Shown: positions 45,110-56,736, counted from the stretch's first letter. The stretch is DNA of 64,000 nucleotides from Anastatus disparis (GCA_017163975.1 JAFFSR010000366.1:434001-498000); one strand, 5' to 3'. The notes: generated by a model from the sequence alone, not told the origin. Translations and numbers: made by a program.

Positions 45110-46523
45110 CTCTATTTTCACCTTTAATAAAACGGCGATGACTTTCCTGTGCAGAGTGATTAATGTCATTCTTGATGTGCACGTTGATAGATTTATCGAT
45201 ATGTGGTTTTTCTATCTTTTCTGCAAACCTAAATATATATGATGTGCACGAAGAATGTTTACATACAGCTTCAGCTTTAAACGATTTACCATTTTTAGAA
45301 CAATCATGATTCAGTGAGTGTCTTACAAATTTTAAAACACAGTACGGATAGACTGTTTTAAAAAAATTGTTAAAACAATCAGTCCATCCTCTTTAGAGAA
45401 AACGGTTATTTTCGAGCCAATATTCATTTAGGTAAAATAACATTTAGGTAAAATAACTATAATCATATCATTTAGGTAAAATAACTGGTTCCGTAGATTT
45501 CCATGTATCTGTCGATACATTCTCTTGTACAACGTCTTCTGTAGAACAATTTACAGTTTGACATTGTTCGTTTTGAATAAATGTATCGGAGTGAAACGAA
45601 ATACTTTTTTCTACATCTTTATTTGTGCAAAAAATATCATCTGTATGTTTGTAATCAATTTGTAATTTAGGAGAAATGTCAATACCATCATCTGAACATT
45701 TCTTTTCATCATTAAAATTTTCTTCATTAATACAAAAAGTATTGTCGATGACATTGTCCGACGTCAAAGTATCTTTTATACTATCAGAAAACTTATTTTG
45801 ATGGATTACAACATTTTTTTCATGACAAAATAAATTATCTTTGGCAACCATTAGCATACAATCATTTTGAATATTATCAGAATTTTCTTGTTCAAATATT
45901 GTCTCTGTCGATACATTCTCTTGTACAACGTCTTCTGTAGAACAATTTACAGTTTGACATTGTTCGTTTTGAATGAATGTATCGGAGTGAAAGGAAATAC
46001 TTTTTTCTACATCTTTATTTGTACAAAAAATACCATCTGTATTTTTGTAATCAATTTGTAATTTAGGAGAAATGTCAAAACCATCATCTGAACATTTTTT
46101 TTCATCATTAAAATTTTCTTCATTAATACAAAAAGTATTATCGATGACATTGTTCGACGTCAAAGTATCTTTTATACTGTCAGAAAACTTATTTTGATGG
46201 ATTACAATATTCTTTTCATGACAAAATAAATTATCTTTGGCAACCATTAGCATACAATCATTTTGAATATTATCAGAATTTTCTTGCTCAAATAGTGTCT
46301 CTTTGATTTTATCGAAATTCCTCCTAAATTTATCAGAACTCTTTCTACTATATTTATCAACAGTTCTGACATCTTTAGGCTTCAAAACTACTGAAGAAAT
46401 ATTTCTCCAGATAGTCTTATCGAAATGTTTTAAATCTTCAATAGAATTTAAAATAGTTGTCTCTTTATCGTGAATTGTAATTATGGCATGATATAAATTT
46501 TCAAGCGTTATAAGCGAATCCAT
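45110..46523 (-). pseudogene. N-terminal region of the MULE-NOF protein with internal 396-bp duplication
   Basis: From an ATG at 46523 ('MDSLITLENLYHAII') the frame runs to a stop at 45468. It holds two near-identical 132-residue blocks (unit starts at 45904 and 45508), each with 'NIQNDCMLMVAKDNLF' and 'EKSISFHSDTFIQNEQC'. After the stop, at about 45390-45110, the same style of protein goes on with 'CVLKFVRHSLNHDCSKNG' and 'AEAVCKHSSCTSY', a Cys/His-rich, probably DNA-binding segment, then 'RRFIKGENREIL' before the transposase core. Confidence 0.6.
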
Positions 46524-47720
46524 TTGTAATATACTATATAAAATGTGAGATTGTAGGTCTGAAATTATAATTTTAAAATATGGTTTAAAGTTGAAAATAA
46601 TCAGATTGTTTAAAAATAAATAAAGAAGATTCAATAGTAAAAAAAGTAGTAACAATGTTTGAACGATGCAATAGTAAAATAAAGTTAATTTTAAACAGTC
46701 ACTAAGAATTTGAAAGTAAAGATGGAAACTGCAAAATTTTTTGTAAAAAAATATACGCGGAAATTAAAATATTTAGGGATATTTCTTTATAAATAATAAT
46801 CGAAATCAATTGTCATATTGAATAATATATAAAATGAAATACATATGCTTAAAAATCACATGTATGCATGAAAATCAATACTAAATAGCAATGTGATTCA
46901 AAAGAATATATTTTAAATTTATTAATCTGAACAATGTTAATATAATTAAATAATATTATTTGTCTTTAAATGTATAAAAAATGTTCGGAATTAAAATTGT
47001 CAATATTTATGTACATTAAAAAAATAAAAGCAAAGTAATAAAATAAATGAAGTTGCTTATCAAAATGCATGTGAGTACCAAAAAAGTGTACAGTTCGTCT
47101 GTCAAAGACTGCACAAATTGAAATAAATTGAAAAAATTTATTTTATTTTCAACATATAAAAAAGGTATGCGTTGCTATTATAATTACTTTAGTTTTATAT
47201 TTGATTCAATATTAATAAAGTAACTCATTAAGTTAAGTGTAGTGTTTTATTATTGAATTATTAGCCCATTATTATTCGTTGATACTCCTATTATATGTTG
47301 AATCAATTTCAACACATTTAAGTCATGCGTATGCCCCAAACACACATTTGATTTGAGAAATATAGATAACCCTTTATTATTTATTTAAAAAATAATAAGG
47401 AAAAGTTTGCACTTCTGTATTTCGTCTTTATTACAATTAGGCAAGCATTTAATGATTGCAACTCTATAATTCGCCTTTATTTTTATAAGACACCGCAAAA
47501 TAATAGTTTCTGTTAAATTTCAGTCCTTTCCACCCAAGTGTTCGTCGTATATAGTTATTTTTTATAGCACACTGTGTCCTAAATCCGCATTTAGACACAT
47601 AGCTGCCTGTGACTTAAGTAGCCTATTATTGCACAGTATGTTCGGCAAACTTCATGCTATACAATAATGAACTACCAAAGTCATACATATAATAACGTAT
47701 TAATTTTCATAAGAAAATCT
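46524..47720. other. Element interior, no gene seen
   Basis: AT-rich sequence upstream of the NOF-like gene; its promoter should lie here. A degenerate relative of the 48417-48540 hairpin element lies at about 47610-47700. Confidence 0.4.
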
Positions 47721-47952
47721 GTGGCTATTGACATTACGAGTCTTCCGACTGAACTTTTATAACCAGATCTCTACCTCAGGCCGAGATCTGAAGGTTGTTA
47801 TAAGACGAGCTCTAATATCTTCCAGTAATCAAAAATTTCTTTCGGTGTTTATGTCACATTCCGTTGGCTTAAACACCGTAAACATTTATCTCTTACCTAC
47901 ACACACATTGTTGACAAAGAAAAAACACCTAATCGATCGAGAAAGTTATATA

Positions 47953-48040
47953 GGCAGCGGTCACCCATCTAAGTAATAACCGCGCCCAATGCTGCTTAAC
48001 TTCGCCGATCGGCTAAGGTGCAGTTCCGTAACCCCAACAA
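47953..48040 (-). repeat. 5S rRNA-derived sequence (SINE3-like head or 5S pseudogene)
   Basis: On the minus strand it contains the 5S A-box region AAGTTAAGCAGC, the intermediate GGGCGCGGTTA and the C-box TTACTTAGATGGGTGACC, in the correct order and spacing. It is about 88 of 120 bases and ends right after the C-box, then runs into unrelated sequence. That is the structure of a 5S-headed SINE rather than a 5S gene. The SINE body probably extends to about 47720. Confidence 0.75.
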
Positions 48041-48416
48041 TGTACCGGTACATTTTTTTGAATTAAATAACAATAATAAGAACGTAAGATACGAGTAAAA
48101 CTAAAGTTAATACTAGTGTAACATATGAAACCAAGAGGTAGTATTATTGTATTATCATTATTATACGATTAAGGTAAATATTTAAAATTGCAGTTTTATA
48201 TTTTTCTGTTTTGATTAAATATTCATGAAAAATTCAAATTTTTTTTTATTTATAGTTTTTGCTTTCCTTTCTCGATTCATCATTCACGGAATGCCAAGTA
48301 TTTACTCTTTTACCATTTTCGTTTTTATTTTACGAATTATCATTCGCGGAGTGCATAGTTTTTTTTATTATTGATTTTTAAGAGTACTCATGTAATGCGG
48401 CGAATTCATGATACTT

Positions 48417-48540
48417 GTGCTATAAAATAGTATACGATACATGAGACTTAAGTGGCCCATTGCACGACGTGATAACTTCACGTCATGCAATAATGGGCCA
48501 CTTAAGTCATATGTATCGTTATATACTATATTTATAGAAC
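48417..48540. mobile_element. Short palindromic MITE
   Basis: GATACATGAGACTTAAGTGG faces its near complement around a GACGTGATAACTTCACGTC centre. A decayed relative lies at about 47610-47700 in the same element, so this is a family and not a chance palindrome. Confidence 0.65.
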
Positions 48541-49600
48541 TCTAGCAAAACACTGATGCTTTATTCCATAATTACTAAAAAAAAGGCTTGCAACTCTATG
48601 GTTCAAATTAATATTTGTGTAGGTAGACTTATATAAAAATGTTGTCAAATTTGAACCCTCTAAAGCCATGCGTCCGTTGTATACAGTAATTTATTTATAA
48701 AAATTTCACAAAACGCTGATTGTTTATTGAATAATTAATAAACAAAGGCTTGCAACTCTATGGTGCCAAGTGATATTGATTAAGAAAGATTTAAATAATA
48801 ATCATGTCAAGTTTGAACCCTATAAAGCCATGCGTTTGTCGTATATAGTTATCTATTTTAAGAAATCTAACAAAACGCTAATTATTTATTTAATAATAAT
48901 TAGTAAAAAAAGGCTTGCAACTATATGGTTTGAATTAATATTTGTTAAGAAAGACTTAGATAAAACTCCTGTCAAATTAGAACCCTCTCAAGCCATGCGT
49001 TCGTTGTATACAGTAATTTATGTATCAAAATTTCACAAAACGCTGATTGTTTATTTAATAATTAATAAAAAAAGGCTTGCAACTCTGTGGTACAAATTTA
49101 TATTGATTAAGAAAGACTTTAATAATAATCATGTCAAATTTCAACCCTCTGAAGCCATGTCTTCATCCTATACAGTAATTTATTCGAAGAGATGTAACAA
49201 AACGCTAATTGTTTATTCAATAAATAATGAAGAGAGGCATGCAACTTTATGGTTTGAATTAATATTTGTTAAGGAAGACTTAGATAAAAATTCTGTCAAA
49301 TTAGAACCCTCTCAAGCCATGCGTTCGTTGTATACAGTAATTTATTTATAAAAATTTCACAAAACACTGATTGTTATTTAATAATTAATAAACAAAGGCT
49401 TGCAACTCTGTGGTACGAATTGATATTCATTAAGGAAGACTCCAATAATAACTATGCCGAATTTCAACCCTATTATAATCATGTTAAATCTCAACCCTCT
49501 AAACAAATGAGTTCATCGTATATAGTTATTTGTAGACTGCTTCATAATTGCGTGAGAACCACTGGACGCGGCTAACTCCAGCACGGCTAGTTTCAGCTTC
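48541..49600. repeat. Right arm: inverted copies of the approximately 160-bp units
   Basis: Units carrying AAGCCATGCGTTTGTCGTATA-like sequence recur at about 48665, 48828, 48990, 49155 and 49316, inverted relative to the left arm. One frame stays open for 193 codons (48770-49351) because the local period is close to a multiple of three. Confidence 0.85.
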
Positions 49601-49870
49601 ATGAAAAATGAACAACAAAATAATCATCTTCTGTGAATCATTTTGAGTAAATTATGCACTGGACATATATTTACCTTAAAACGATATGTCATAACGTTAT
49701 ATTTAACATAATAAAATAATCACATTTTTATTTATTTATTTCATAAAAAAAATTTACTAATACATAAGATTAAATAGGCTATAATGCAATATAATCCTTT
49801 TCTCATAGCTTACCAAAGGGGCACGCGGTGGCGCTGGCAAGCAAATTTTCAAACCCAATAGCTAAATAAA

Positions 49871-50459
49871 CTGATTATTTTTCTTATATACTAATGCATT
49901 CAGCTTCACTGGTGCTATAAAAGTTTACTTGTCAATAAGAATTAACAATGAAAAATTGCTGCAATAAAACTAAAATATTAAAATTAAAATCAGACTATGC
50001 AACGTAACAGCACCAGAGCGTCATTTTCCAGTAAGTAATCAGTTTTTCACTTTATTTGATAAATTTTTAACATAACATTGTAATAATTTTTTTTGTATAG
50101 TATGAGTGAGATATGATGTAAGAGCGGGTTATGAATGCTTTTGACAGCGTAGATTCAAGATTTTTCTTTATTGTAAAATTACTTTGGGATAAGCCAGTCG
50201 CAGCGTAAATAGTTTAGCTCCCACAGATACAGCACGTTACATACACAACGTAATTAAATTATTTTTATTCAAGATTATTAATGATTGCAGAAGAAGAATG
50301 ATTAAATTTTTTTAATACTTATTACACTAAACACCGATGTAGATAACACCGGTTATCTTAGGTTAAGTTCCTTTTTTTTAAATTGAATTTTTTGTTTTTT
50401 TTTGCGCCCTTTTACGAAAGTATCTGGTTCCACCGTATACTTCCGTTTGGTGGGGGGAT
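49871..50459. other. Interval with possible retroelement remnant before an LTR
   Basis: No ORF is recognised. The last 20 bases (GTTTGGTGGGGGGAT) look like a polypurine tract before the LTR at 50460. Confidence 0.4.
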
Positions 50460-51183
50460 TGTAACATGGCAAAATTGCCATGTTACTTGAACCTTGCTTT
50501 TATAATACGATAATATATGCGGCAGAAGGAAGACCTTAAATTCGCGCTCGGTTAAGAGAGAGACAACGCTGGTCAAGCTAAAGCCAAACCCAAGCCACTA
50601 ACTATACCCGCGTGCACAGCACACCACGAAACCATTAATATACAGTAAAGCTTAACCAAAGTGCCTAGTCTACGCATAGCTCTGACAGTTAAGTAGACGG
50701 GAAAGGCAAGAGTATAAGGTGGCGTGCATAGCGTGCCGTATGAAGAAGGAAAAGCATCTATCTTGAGATGCTCATTCCTTCTGCCGTTTGCGTACAGGTC
50801 GGTCGACTTGACGATTTTGTGTGCTTGTTCAATCGATTGTATAGAGCGAAAATAAGTCTTATCTACCTCTCGTGTTTGAGGTTTTTGAGTGTAAAGGAGA
50901 GTAATTATTGTGTGAGTGGTAAAAGCATAAATGCTTTACAATAACCTTAATTTGTGTTAAACGTTAACGATTAAGATATATCGTTATTTTTTTTGCTCTG
51001 TGCGCGTGTGTGCGGGTGACCACGTGCGCGGTATTAATTAGTGCGTCTGGTTTTCATTCTAGCTTTCGTTCAAGCTACTTATCTGTGTAACTTCCGAATA
51101 AAATACCCCACATCAACTAATCGAACGCATCGTTGACTCTCTTTTCGCCGCGTGGCTTTAATATTTGTACAATTAAGATAACA
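50460..51183 (+). repeat. Candidate LTR (3' or solo)
   Basis: It starts TGTAACATGGC directly after a purine tract; the first 27 bases form an 11-bp stem (GTAACATGGCA facing TGCCATGTTAC). AATAAA lies at 51097-51102, and a CA end is possible at 51183. Size and layout fit a gypsy or BEL LTR. No partner LTR is in the window and the right edge is provisional. Confidence 0.45.
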
Positions 51184-51406
51184 TACGGTTTCGCGTCCAT
51201 ATCACGCGACTAGCGCCCTTTCCAGTGTATAGCTGGTGTTTGTCATTTGATAAAATCTATAAACTTCGTATACTCTAGCTGATTTCTTTTTTTTTTGTTT
51301 TATGTGTATATTATAGTGTAATAACCAATTATACCTCTAGCTATACATTTAGCTAAATTAGTATGGTCACCTGATTCCCATGGCCGTTACACTATATATA
51401 TATATA

Positions 51407-53348
51407 CTAGGGGGGGTACCCCCCTGCTCGCTCCGCTCACCAACCCCCTATTTTTTATTGAAGTTACATTATCTTTTTTCTTTATTTTTATTAACTGTAA
51501 AAAATACAATTATTAAAATATATTAAGTTATTCTCAAAAATATAATTAAATATTTATTACAAACCTATTTTTGTTTTCCTTATTTATATGATGTTGAATA
51601 ATAAAAGTTTTTACTGTTTATATAAAACCAATTTTCACAAATAATAATATCTTATGAATGTCCATAGTATTCATAATTTGAGTTTTCACCTAAATTATTA
51701 AATATATAAAGTTTATATTGTAACTATATTTCTATATTTTCCACACCACCTAGTATATAAATACCGAGGTATATATGTAGGCGCGTTTTTTTTTTAGTGG
51801 TTTTCTAACCACACAAAATTTTTGTTTTACCTGCCCATATAGCATCTTCAGGCACAACAATAAAATGTCTTTGAATCATGTTTGGCTTCAAAGGAACGTT
51901 GGTAAAGGTGAGATTTGGAAAAAGAGCTTTAGGAATTATCATAGATTGCACTACCGTGATTGGTATTTTGAATATATGTCCTTTGTCCACATTTGTTATG
52001 TCATAAGCTCGAATACTATAAGGAAATAATTACGATCAGCTTTCGATGTTATTTTTACACAGACCGCTCACACGAACATAGATTGTCTTTCAATGTATTA
52101 CGGCCGTTTTTCAATGATGTTACACGTTACACGTTACATGTTACTTGTTACACGTTTTAAAATTTTATTGTCCGATATCTACTGTATATGTCACGTTATT
52201 GGGAAATATGACACCACATATATAGCTAACAAAAATGGCGGTTATAAAACCCAAGTAACATAGAGTCTTATATAGACACAAAACATTTTCACTATTTTAA
52301 ATAGTAATGAATACCATAACTGTGCACAGTTGATAAAAATAAATAAGTATATATACAACTAATAATTTTTATAAAAGTTTATAATCATACAAGTTGTATT
52401 TAAAAAATTATATACTATGAAATAAAAATTGAGGTTGAGTACTATCAGCTGCGGATCTTATGTTTACACAGACCGCTCACACAAACATAGATTCTCCTTC
52501 AATGTATTACGGCCGTTCTTCAACGATTGTTAGTGTTTCTCTCGCGGCCAGCGATGCCGATAGTGGCAGCGTCAAAGAGGGAGATTCAAAAATTTCAAAA
52601 ATAAAAGTATTAAAAAGAATACTTTTTATGATTTGATTATTAATAATAAATTCAATCAAAGAAAGTTACTATAACAGAATAATTTTTGAATTAATATGTT
52701 TTACAGTTTTACTTAATAGTGGAAGTTAACGCGCTTACGCACAGAAGTCTTGCAAAATTTCCATTTTACCATGTTTCATGTAATTTATTCTTTTAAACAA
52801 TAGCAGTATAAAATTTTATAAAATTTATTATAAAAATTATTAACTTAATATGTTTGTTCTATATATTTAAAGTAAAAGCAATGATTGCAAACAATAAAAA
52901 TTAGCAAAAAGCTTTTTAAATGATGGGATTTAAATGAAATTGAGGATCAAAAAAATGAGCTAAGGAGCAGCTAAGGAAGAGCAACAAAAACGTAAAATAA
53001 CGTAAAAAAACACAAAAAAAAAAGGTAAAATTTGAGGATCTACCTGAGGAGGAGTAAAAATTACCTAAAATAACGTAAAAATAACGGAAAAAAGTGATGG
53101 ATTTTTTGAGGAAGAGAGAGGGAAGAGAAAATGAAGGCATGAGGAAACTGAAAAGAAGAGAAAAAGAAGAGGGAAGGAAGGGGAAACGAAAAGAAAATGA
53201 AGAGTAACAAATAACGTAAAATAACGTAAAAAATAAGGGAAAAAAAGGGGATCAAAATTAGGTAAGAGGATGAGAAAAAGAGGAGAAAGGGAGGAGCTTG
53301 GTCGTAAAAATTTTCCTTACAACTATATAATATAGAGAGATATATAGA
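51407..53348 (-). mobile_element. Helitron, copy 2 (non-autonomous, inverted, gene-capturing)
   Basis: Minus-strand element with the 3' hairpin and CTAG terminus at 51407 and a 5' TCTATATATCTCTC end at about 53348. The 5' about 630 bases (to about 52716, including the start of the replication ORF) and the 3' about 390 bases (51407 to about 51805) match copy 1. The middle is unrelated and includes a captured exon and a duplicated segment (ACAGACCGCTCACAC at about 52060 and 52475). Confidence 0.8.
51831..52015 (-). pseudogene. Captured exon resembling tripeptidyl-peptidase II
   Basis: 185-bp exon bounded by TTATAG (acceptor) and GGGCAG|GTAAAA (donor) on the minus strand. The translation includes 'DKGHIFKIPITVV' and 'LKPNMIQRHFIVVPEDAIWA', which matches my memory of a conserved block after the catalytic domain of TPP2 (FRIPVTV ... 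RHFxxVPEGATWA style). It sits in the non-homologous middle of the Helitron, next to its 3' end, as expected for Helitron gene capture. The exon has no internal stop. Confidence 0.55.
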
Positions 53349-53994
53349 TATAGTAAAATGAATATAGAAATGGAATGTTCTATATCTTTTGATAAAAAGT
53401 ATTATGAATATTTGATTGTTAATAACAAAAGATGTAACTTGTTAAAATAATTGTGCATATATAAATAGAACATTCTATTCCTATAACATGTAGATCATTC
53501 TATTTAAAGTTTCAAATTAAAATATAAAAAATTAGCTTTTTTAGTTAATAAATAATAAAATAAATTATAAGAAATAGTCTTTTGGAATGTGAAGGGAATA
53601 AAATGTTTCTTTTACAAATATTTTTTTTTTAATTAAATTTTTCTCTTGCAAATATATAAAATAATTGTTATGGAATATTCTATTTCCTAAAATATAATTC
53701 TTTAATGAGAAATAGAACTTTATAGAAGGTTTATGAAATAATATAAAAGAGCGTGAATCCAAGCAAGCTCTCTCATTCTCTTTTAGATATTCGACCATGT
53801 AACATCTAAGATTCTATATTCATTCGATTTTATACTGTGAGTAGTTTAAGATCTAAACACTTTATATAAAAATTTATCATGTAATTTTCAAATTTTTGTA
53901 AAATATAGATTTCTTTAATTTTTTAATAAAAAGATGAAGTATTTCAAATTAAATGAGAATATGTTCAAAAAGTTATTTAGAAGAGTTTAACTCA
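53349..53994. other. AT-rich interval, no gene seen
   Basis: Only a 77-codon minus ORF without family features (53798-53565). Confidence 0.35.
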
Positions 53995-54375
53995 TCTCAT
54001 CTCATTTATCATTTTTCATAGAAATAATTAAGAAATTAATCATCGCACATTGAAGAGTATTGCACTTAAATATGTCGTCGATTATAATTTCTTCATTCAT
54101 CTTGCATTAAATAAAAGTGTTATTTATCGCACATCTAAGAGTATTACACTCAAAGATGTCGTCGATTAAAACACTTTTCTGCATATCTCATAATAATAAA
54201 AAAGTTTATTATCGCACTCTTTAGAGTATTGCACTATTGCACTCAATGGAGTCACCGATAATAACTTTTATCACATTACCCTCTCCTCCACACGTAAAGA
54301 AAATTATAAACTATCGCATCTCCAAGAGTATTGCACTGGAGAAGTTCGTCGATAAATGTAATTTTCTTTTATACT
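53995..54375. repeat. Array of four related hairpins with conserved core
   Basis: Units at about 54030-54093, 54113-54178, 54200-54269 and 54297-54370. Each has an outer stem whose two sides change together between units (AAGAAATTA/TAATTTCTT, AAAAGTGTT/AACACTTTT, TTATTATCG/CGATAATAA, AAAGAAAATTA/TAATTTTCTTT). Each also has conserved ATCGCA, a core AGAGTATTGCACT (unit 2 has AGAGTATTACACT) with a GAGT/ACTC mini-stem, and CG(T)CGAT. No coding potential is apparent. Confidence 0.75.
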
Positions 54376-54531
54376 ATTGCTATATGCACCTTGTATATGC
54401 ATGTAATTAATCACATTAATGGAGTAAATTTAAATTCAGTAATTAAAATATTACCTGGCGACCGTGGATAAAGTCAAGTACGTAATTTCTAGAAATTAGG
54501 CTGCTCAATGATCTTAAAACTTAATTTTCTT

Positions 54532-54736
54532 GATTCTCATACTGATCAATTTTCTGAAAATAACGGTGACTTTAGTGGAGAGCAAGGTGAAAGGTTTCAC
54601 CAAGACTTAGAAGAATTTGAACGCAGATTTTAAGGAAGGTGGGGCATAAATATGTTGGCAGATTATTGCTGGATGATAAAAAGAGATAAAACTTCGAAAA
54701 GGGGACAAAAAGGTGCTAGAAACCCTTTACACTGAA
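54532..54736 (+). pseudogene. Fragment of a transposon-associated hypothetical protein
   Basis: A frame with one TAA (near 54631) reads 'SGEQGERFHQDLEEFERRF' then 'GRWGINMLADYCWMIKRD'. I recognise this 'GERFHQD ... MLADYCW' pattern from recurring insect hypothetical proteins of probable transposon origin. No start or end of a full gene is present. Confidence 0.45.
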
Positions 54737-54739
54737 AAC

Positions 54740-56260
54740 AAAAATCAGCCTTCATTACGAGGCACTCTGGCAGTCACTAACGGAGTCGGTCTGGCAACAA
54801 GTATACAGATTATATTACTAGTGAGACCAGTGCCGTCTTTAAAGGTCATGGGGCCCTAGGCTTGATGGGCTTGGGGCCCTCTTAAGGCGACGCAAATCTT
54901 ATTAAAACGATACATAAATTGTTTTTTTAATACGATTCTTTATGAATAAGTCACCAATAGTTTGATTCAGCATTAACCGTCGAATTCAATCAGAACTTGA
55001 CAAGAAAAAAAAAATTTAAATAATTTTTATAAAAAATGTACATAACTGCATAATACATTTATAAAATCAATTATATTTTATTAAAAATAAAATACCTGTA
55101 CTTCACACTTACTAGTGCTCTAATTGTGATAATTTTAATTAGTTTTTTAATATATCAAACTTTTACAACGAGATACCGAATAAAAATCATAAGCGCTTCT
55201 GTTTATACGTGAATTTGCGATGGACTCTGACAGCGAGATATATTAAAATTGTAATCGAGAGTCAAATAGCATTTTACTATCTATAAAGTTTAAGGAATTC
55301 ACAAACATCGACAAGTATAAAACGCTGTCTGTGGACACTAATGCTAATATTAATTTTATTAATACTAATATATTAATATTAATATATGATATTATTACAA
55401 CTTTTTTATATAATAATTTCATAATAATTGGATAATTAATTATATTAATAACTTATCGATTTTGTTATATTAATTATATTTCAATATTTAATGTATATAA
55501 AAAATATTTCTTTTCAGTCAATAAAGAAATTATTTAATAAAAATGTAAAAATGATACTAATATAAATAATCATAATTTTATTATTTTTATTTTTCGAAAA
55601 TTTATGAATTTTAAGTAATAGTTACCTATTTAAAATTACTTATTTTTTAAGTATATTTTCTAAAAATATGAATTTATTAAAATAAATAACTTTATTTTGG
55701 TTTAATAATTTAACAAGACAATATAACCCTAATTATTTCTAATTGGTGAATGTAATAAACGGGAATTTTCCTCTGGGAGTTTCACCTCCCTGAACAAATT
55801 CCCGTCATTAACGATTGTTTCCCTATAAGTATTACTCCGTATAATGTACGCCTTTTTCCTTGATATATTTTAAGAAAGAAACTCTTTATTTATTATATGT
55901 ATTTAAACTTTATTTTATAATTAATTTTGGGAAATACAATCGATTACTAAAATCTAAGTAATTTTTTACAGAATTATGTTTCGTCAAATCAATGACTAGC
56001 CAATACATTTCCACAATCAATACTTTATTGATTGTGAGAAATGAGCCAAGAAATGAGAAATAGTTTAATGTATTGAACAATAAATAAATACTGAAATGAA
56101 TACTAATTCGTTTCATTTCTTTCTCAATAAAATCGAGAGAAAATGTAGAAAATTCAAGAAGTATGAAAAATAGCAAGCTGTAAAGTTTTACCATGGTGAT
56201 AATTATTACGAACGTCGATCTCAAAAATTTCTGTTTTTCCTTTATTTAATGTTTTTATTT
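54740..56260. other. AT-rich interval without a supported gene
   Basis: A CAGTGCCGTCTTTAAAGG stretch at 54828 followed by GGGGCCC repeats looks like the end of a hAT-type element, but no partner end was found. A small hairpin (ACGGGAATTT facing AAATTCCCGT) lies at about 55759-55812. Confidence 0.35.
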
Positions 56261-56291
56261 TTTACACGCTTTTCTTAAGCATGCTTTCACG

Positions 56292-56314
56292 TCTGTCTGT
56301 CTGTCTGTCTGTAA
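56292..56314. repeat. (GTCT)n microsatellite
   Basis: About five tandem GTCT units. Confidence 0.9.
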
Positions 56315-56527
56315 TCAAATCTTGCACGCTCGATTTGAGACACTTTTTGTCGATGAAAATTTCTGAAATTTGGCACAGACTTTGGTCTCCGATGACAATA
56401 CAATAATCTGTTGTCCAGGTTGGCGATGACGGGTGTATAAACTCATCTCCGAGGAAGTACAAGTGGGGAGGCTTTCTCTGAGTCAAGACGAGTTAATAGG
56501 TTCTTGTTCAGTTGATACTTGTACAAA

Positions 56528-56736
56528 ATGCACACACACATGCACACGCACACGCACGCGCACGCACAGACACACACACACACCCACTCACGCGCACGCA
56601 CACACACACACACACACACTCACGTGCACACACACACATACACTCACTCACACACACACACACACACACACACCCACTCACGTGCACGCACACGTCAGAC
56701 GCAGACGCAGACGCAGACACAGACACAGACACACAC
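56528..56736. repeat. (CA)n and (CAGACG/CAGACA)n microsatellite
   Basis: About 160 bp of CA-rich dinucleotides interrupted by CG and CT steps, then hexamer repeats at about 56694-56735. Confidence 0.95.

Larger units (their letters stand above)
39330..49870 (-). mobile_element. Foldback/MULE-NOF-like transposon, about 10.5 kb
   Basis: Two outer ends are inverted relatives: ATTGGGTTTGGAAATTT at about 39328 and the complement of AAATTTTCAAACCCAAT at about 49845, followed inward by a CAGCGCCA block, then a CCAGTGGTTCTCACGCAATT block (39698 and about 49550), then long arms of tandem repeats. Between the arms, minus-strand genes encode a MULE-type transposase and a Ulp1-like protease. Long terminal inverted repeats made of tandem units plus a MULE-NOF protein is the Drosophila FB/NOF architecture. 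A target duplication was not identified. Confidence 0.75.

Noticed and set aside
54828..54900. hAT-like terminus CAGTGCCG with GGGGCCC repeats
   Set aside because: No matching inverted end or 8-bp duplication was found, so no element is claimed.
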